Positions 5,031 to 7,205 of a stretch of DNA of 7,205 nucleotides are shown in pieces. Position 1 is the stretch's first letter, and every line of letters starts with the position of its first letter. A program made the translations under genes and the position numbers. This DNA comes from JAZSMS01 sp045536015 (lineage in GTDB: Bacteria; Bacillota; Clostridia; Christensenellales; QALW01): the NCBI GenBank assembly GCA_045536015.1, contig JAZSMS010000091.1, positions 1 through 7,205 on the forward strand, in the 5' to 3' direction. The notes under the pieces were generated by a model. It did not search any database and had not been told where the DNA came from. It worked only from the letters and a program-made list of their open reading frames with translations.

Positions 5031-6167
5031 ATGCTGGCTTTAATAAATGCAAACTTAATACTTGACGACCGTATTTTAAACGATGCTGTTCTCCTTATTG
5101 AAAACGATCGCATTGTTGATTTCGGTACTGACGTTAATGTTCCTGCGGGGGCAGAAGTGCTTGATTGTAAGGGTAAATTTGTAGGTCCCGGACTTATTGA
5201 TATTCATACTCATTCTGACGGCACTCGCTGGTTTTACGAGCAGCCTGACGAGGCATTTGATTTTGTGCTTTCACACGGCGTGACAAGCGTTTTACCGGCG
5301 CTTTATTATAATCTTAATAAACAGCAGTTTATTGATGCGATAAACGTTATAAACGATTCTCGCGCACGCGGTAAGGCCCCCAACTTTGCCGGTTATTATA
5401 TGGAAGGCCCGTATTTAAACCCAAAGTTTGGCTGCGACAGAGAAAAAAACACCTGGAAGGGTGAAATTAAAAAAGAAGATTATGACGAAATTGCTTCGCT
5501 TGTTGGCGAGGATGCACTTGTTTGGTGTATAGCTCCCGAGCGCGAGGGTATAGAAGATTTTGTTAAAGATATTTGTTCAAGACAAAAAAATCCTGTTTTT
5601 TCGGTTGCACACAGTGAGGCTGACCCCTACCAGATAGAAAAGCTTATTCCTTATGGACTTAACCTTGCAACGCACCATACAAATGCAACGGGGACGCTTG
5701 TTAAGTATCCCGAATGCCGCGGCGTTTGCGTTGACGAGGCAGTTTGGTACAACGATAATATCTACGCGGAGCTTATCTGCGATTCGCGCGGAATACACGT
5801 TGACCCGTATATGATAAAGCTTGTTTTAAAGATAAAGGGCAGAGATAAAGTTATTTTAATTTCTGATGCCTTTGTTTGCGACGGACCTATCCCTCCCGGA
5901 TACGACGGCGTATTTGATATAAACTTTGATAACGAAGGTGAAATTGCAGGCTCAAAGCTTACTCTTGATATAGCTTGCCGCAATATGCTTAATCATACGG
6001 GATGCTCACTTAGTGACGTTTTTGCATTTGCATCAAAAAATCCCGCACAGCTGCTTGGGCTTTCGGATTTAGGCGAAATAAAGCAGGGTAACATTGCTAA
6101 CCTCGTCGTTTGCGACGATAAGGTAAATATTGAAAAAACAATTTTGAAAGGAAGAATAGTAAAATGA
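5031..6167 (+). CDS. N-acetylglucosamine-6-phosphate deacetylase-like amidohydrolase
   Basis: The 378-residue length is normal for NagA (about 380). An N-terminal beta segment (1-50) leads into the amidohydrolase barrel with Gly-Leu-Ile-Asp-Ile-His-Thr-His (54-61), which supplies the metal-binding HxH found in two-metal NagA forms. Further expected residues are Glu125 in Met-Glu-Gly-Pro-Tyr-Leu-Asn, His194 in Val-Ala-His-Ser-Glu-Ala, His215 or His216 in Thr-His-His-Thr-Asn-Ala, His256 in Gly-Ile-His-Val-Asp and the catalytic Asp279 in Ile-Ser-Asp-Ala. The C-terminal Asn-Pro-Ala-Gln-Leu-Leu-Gly and Gly-Asn-Ile-Ala-Asn-Leu-Val-Val segments (337-360) are family-typical. The known reaction removes acetate from N-acetylglucosamine 6-phosphate in the cytoplasm. 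Differences around the substrate loops (Thr-His-His-Thr-Asn-Ala-Thr-Gly; Val-Cys-Asp-Gly-Pro) leave room for another N-acyl sugar phosphate. It is the first gene of the plus-strand operon, and its stop overlaps the next start. Confidence 0.9.
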   Translation: MLALINANLILDDRILNDAVLLIENDRIVDFGTDVNVPAGAEVLDCKGKFVGPGLIDIHTHSDGTRWFYEQPDEAFDFVLSHGVTSVLPALYYNLNKQQFIDAINVINDSRARGKAPNFAGYYMEGPYLNPKFGCDREKNTWKGEIKKEDYDEIASLVGEDALVWCIAPEREGIEDFVKDICSRQKNPVFSVAHSEADPYQIEKLIPYGLNLATHHTNATGTLVKYPECRGVCVDEAVWYNDNIYAELICDSRGIHVDPYMIKLVLKIKGRDKVILISDAFVCDGPIPPGYDGVFDINFDNEGEIAGSKLTLDIACRNMLNHTGCSLSDVFAFASKNPAQLLGLSDLGEIKQGNIANLVVCDDKVNIEKTILKGRIVK

Positions 6168-7132
6168 GCATCAAATTTGATCCGGCAACTGATTTTAAGT
6201 TTACACCCGGAGATTACGTTCCTTTTAAGGACCGTGAAATTTGCGAAAAGCTTCGCAAGATGAGTGGAAAGGACCTTGAAAAGAGAGAGCCCTGGCATCA
6301 TCCCGAGTTTAACATTAAGGTTATAATGAATCCCCATCCCATCCTTATTGCAACACTTTTTACCCGCATTAAGGAAGCTTACGAAAACAACCGTAAGATC
6401 ACACTTTTGCTTGGTAACCCCGAGCCCGATACGTACATTCCGCTTGCACAGCTTATCAACTACCACAAGATCAACTGCAAAAACGTTTATATCTTTGCAG
6501 AGGACGAGTGGGCTGATGAGGGTGGTAACATTGCTCCCGAGACATATCAAGCAGGCTTTGCACATTCGCTTATTAAGTATTTTGTAATGCAGATTGACCC
6601 CGAGCTTCGTATGCCTATGGAGAACGTTTTCTATCCCACAAACGCTAACATCAACAGCTATTCGGATATTATGAACGACGTTTCAGAGGGCGGTGTAGAT
6701 ATCGTTTCTTCGTCACCCGGATGGACCGGTCACATGGCATTTATCGATCCCGTTGACGACTTTATGAACGTTAAGGATTATGACGAGTACCTTCATCAGA
6801 AGGCTAAGATCGTTACCCTTCATCCTTTAACAGTTGCACAAAACTCGCTTCACGGCGTATTTGGTCAGTCAGGTTATATGGCTGCTGTTCCGCCTAAGGC
6901 TGCAACTATCGGTCCTATCGATATTCTTCGTGCTAAGGAAAGAATTGAGGTTCACGCACTTTTAACTTGCGGTACCTTCTCATCATGGCAGAGAATGACT
7001 TCGCGTCTTGTTCTTCATGGACTCGTTATTCCTTTAGTACCCAGCTCGATGCTTCAGACAATGAAGACTCAGGTTTACGTAAGCGAAGAGCTTGCTGCTC
7101 CCTTTGATTGCTGGGAAAAGGTTGGCTACTAA
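6164..7132 (+). CDS. NagB-like glucosamine-6-phosphate deaminase/isomerase homologue with altered active site
   Basis: The 322-residue product is longer than E. coli NagB (266); about 50 residues of extra N-terminus precede the sugar-isomerase core. NagB-like elements appear in order: Leu-Gly-Asn-Pro-Glu-Pro-Asp-Thr-Tyr (83-91), Phe-Ala-Glu-Asp-Glu-Trp (111-116; Asp114 matches the proton-transfer Asp72), Gly-Trp-Thr-Gly-His-Met-Ala-Phe-Ile-Asp-Pro (186-196), a Thr-Val-Ala-Gln-Asn-Ser block (223-228) and Val-Pro-Pro-Lys-Ala-Ala-Thr-Ile-Gly (242-250). In the central motif NagB has Asp141, His143 and Glu148; here the matching residues are Thr188, His190 and Asp195. The start overlaps the NagA-like stop (ATGA), with GGA at 6150-6152 as ribosome binding site. 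Converting a deacetylated amino-sugar phosphate to a ketose phosphate is the obvious inference from the context, but the changed residues mean the reaction could be a different isomerisation. Confidence 0.85.
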   Translation: MSIKFDPATDFKFTPGDYVPFKDREICEKLRKMSGKDLEKREPWHHPEFNIKVIMNPHPILIATLFTRIKEAYENNRKITLLLGNPEPDTYIPLAQLINYHKINCKNVYIFAEDEWADEGGNIAPETYQAGFAHSLIKYFVMQIDPELRMPMENVFYPTNANINSYSDIMNDVSEGGVDIVSSSPGWTGHMAFIDPVDDFMNVKDYDEYLHQKAKIVTLHPLTVAQNSLHGVFGQSGYMAAVPPKAATIGPIDILRAKERIEVHALLTCGTFSSWQRMTSRLVLHGLVIPLVPSSMLQTMKTQVYVSEELAAPFDCWEKVGY

Positions 7133-7143
7133 TCAAAATAAAT

Positions 7144-7169
7144 AAGACTGCTTCGGCAGTCTTTTTTTG
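7144..7169 (+). terminator. Intrinsic terminator of the NagA/NagB-like operon
   Basis: An 8-bp perfect stem (7144-7151 with 7156-7163) is closed by a C(TTCG)G tetraloop, which is exceptionally stable in RNA, and is followed by a run of T (7162-7168). It starts 11 bases after the stop of the NagB-like gene. Confidence 0.95.
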
Positions 7170-7205
7170 TATCAAAAAAATCAAATCAGTAGTGTCGATA
7201 GTAAT

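Noticed and set aside
5993..6565. 190-codon open frame antisense across the NagA/NagB-like junction
   Set aside because: It spans two well-supported genes on the other strand and shows no family features.

Overview
The window looks like a carbohydrate-catabolism island from a low-to-moderate-GC Gram-positive bacterium, most likely a gut-type clostridial member of the Bacillota. This placement is an inference from strong AGGAGG-type ribosome binding sites, consensus sigma-A promoters, AT-rich intergenic DNA and the character of the proteins. No rRNA or other phylogenetic marker is present. I see no tRNA, insertion sequence, CRISPR array, transporter or transcription-factor gene.

Layout, left to right. 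(1) The 3' end of a ROK-family sugar kinase/regulator gene on the + strand runs in from the left edge to 625. (2) A bidirectional hairpin terminator follows at about 637-674. (3) A five-gene operon on the - strand, read from right to left, contains a YjbQ/UPF0047-family protein (4777-4157), a SIS-domain sugar-phosphate isomerase of KdsD/GutQ type without CBS domains (4094-3501), a triosephosphate-isomerase-like TIM barrel (3501-2791), an FGGY carbohydrate kinase (2791-1391) and a small transaldolase/fructose-6-phosphate-aldolase-like enzyme (1360-680). Two of the junctions are TAATG stop/start overlaps. (4) A divergent control region at 4778-5030 carries two face-to-face, perfect-consensus sigma-A promoters that share a 15-base extended -10 block. 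(5) A two-gene operon on the + strand contains a NagA-like amidohydrolase (5031-6167) and, overlapping it by ATGA, a NagB-like protein (6164-7132). It ends at a UUCG-tetraloop terminator (about 7144-7169).

How the genes may work together (inference): the NagA-like and NagB-like pair would remove an acyl and then an amino group from an N-acylated amino-sugar phosphate, giving a ketose phosphate. The SIS isomerase could interconvert ketose and aldose phosphates. The aldolase could split the ketose phosphate, for instance fructose 6-phosphate into glyceraldehyde 3-phosphate and dihydroxyacetone. The FGGY kinase could phosphorylate the free ketose fragment, and the TIM-barrel isomerase could bring it back to glyceraldehyde 3-phosphate. 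That would be a self-contained route that bypasses phosphofructokinase. Several family members differ from textbook enzymes: the NagB-like protein has Thr where NagB has its catalytic Asp, the FGGY kinase lacks the xylulokinase Met-His-Gly motif, and the YjbQ protein is about 70 residues longer than usual. The real substrate may therefore be an unusual sugar. The substrate cannot be decided from sequence alone.
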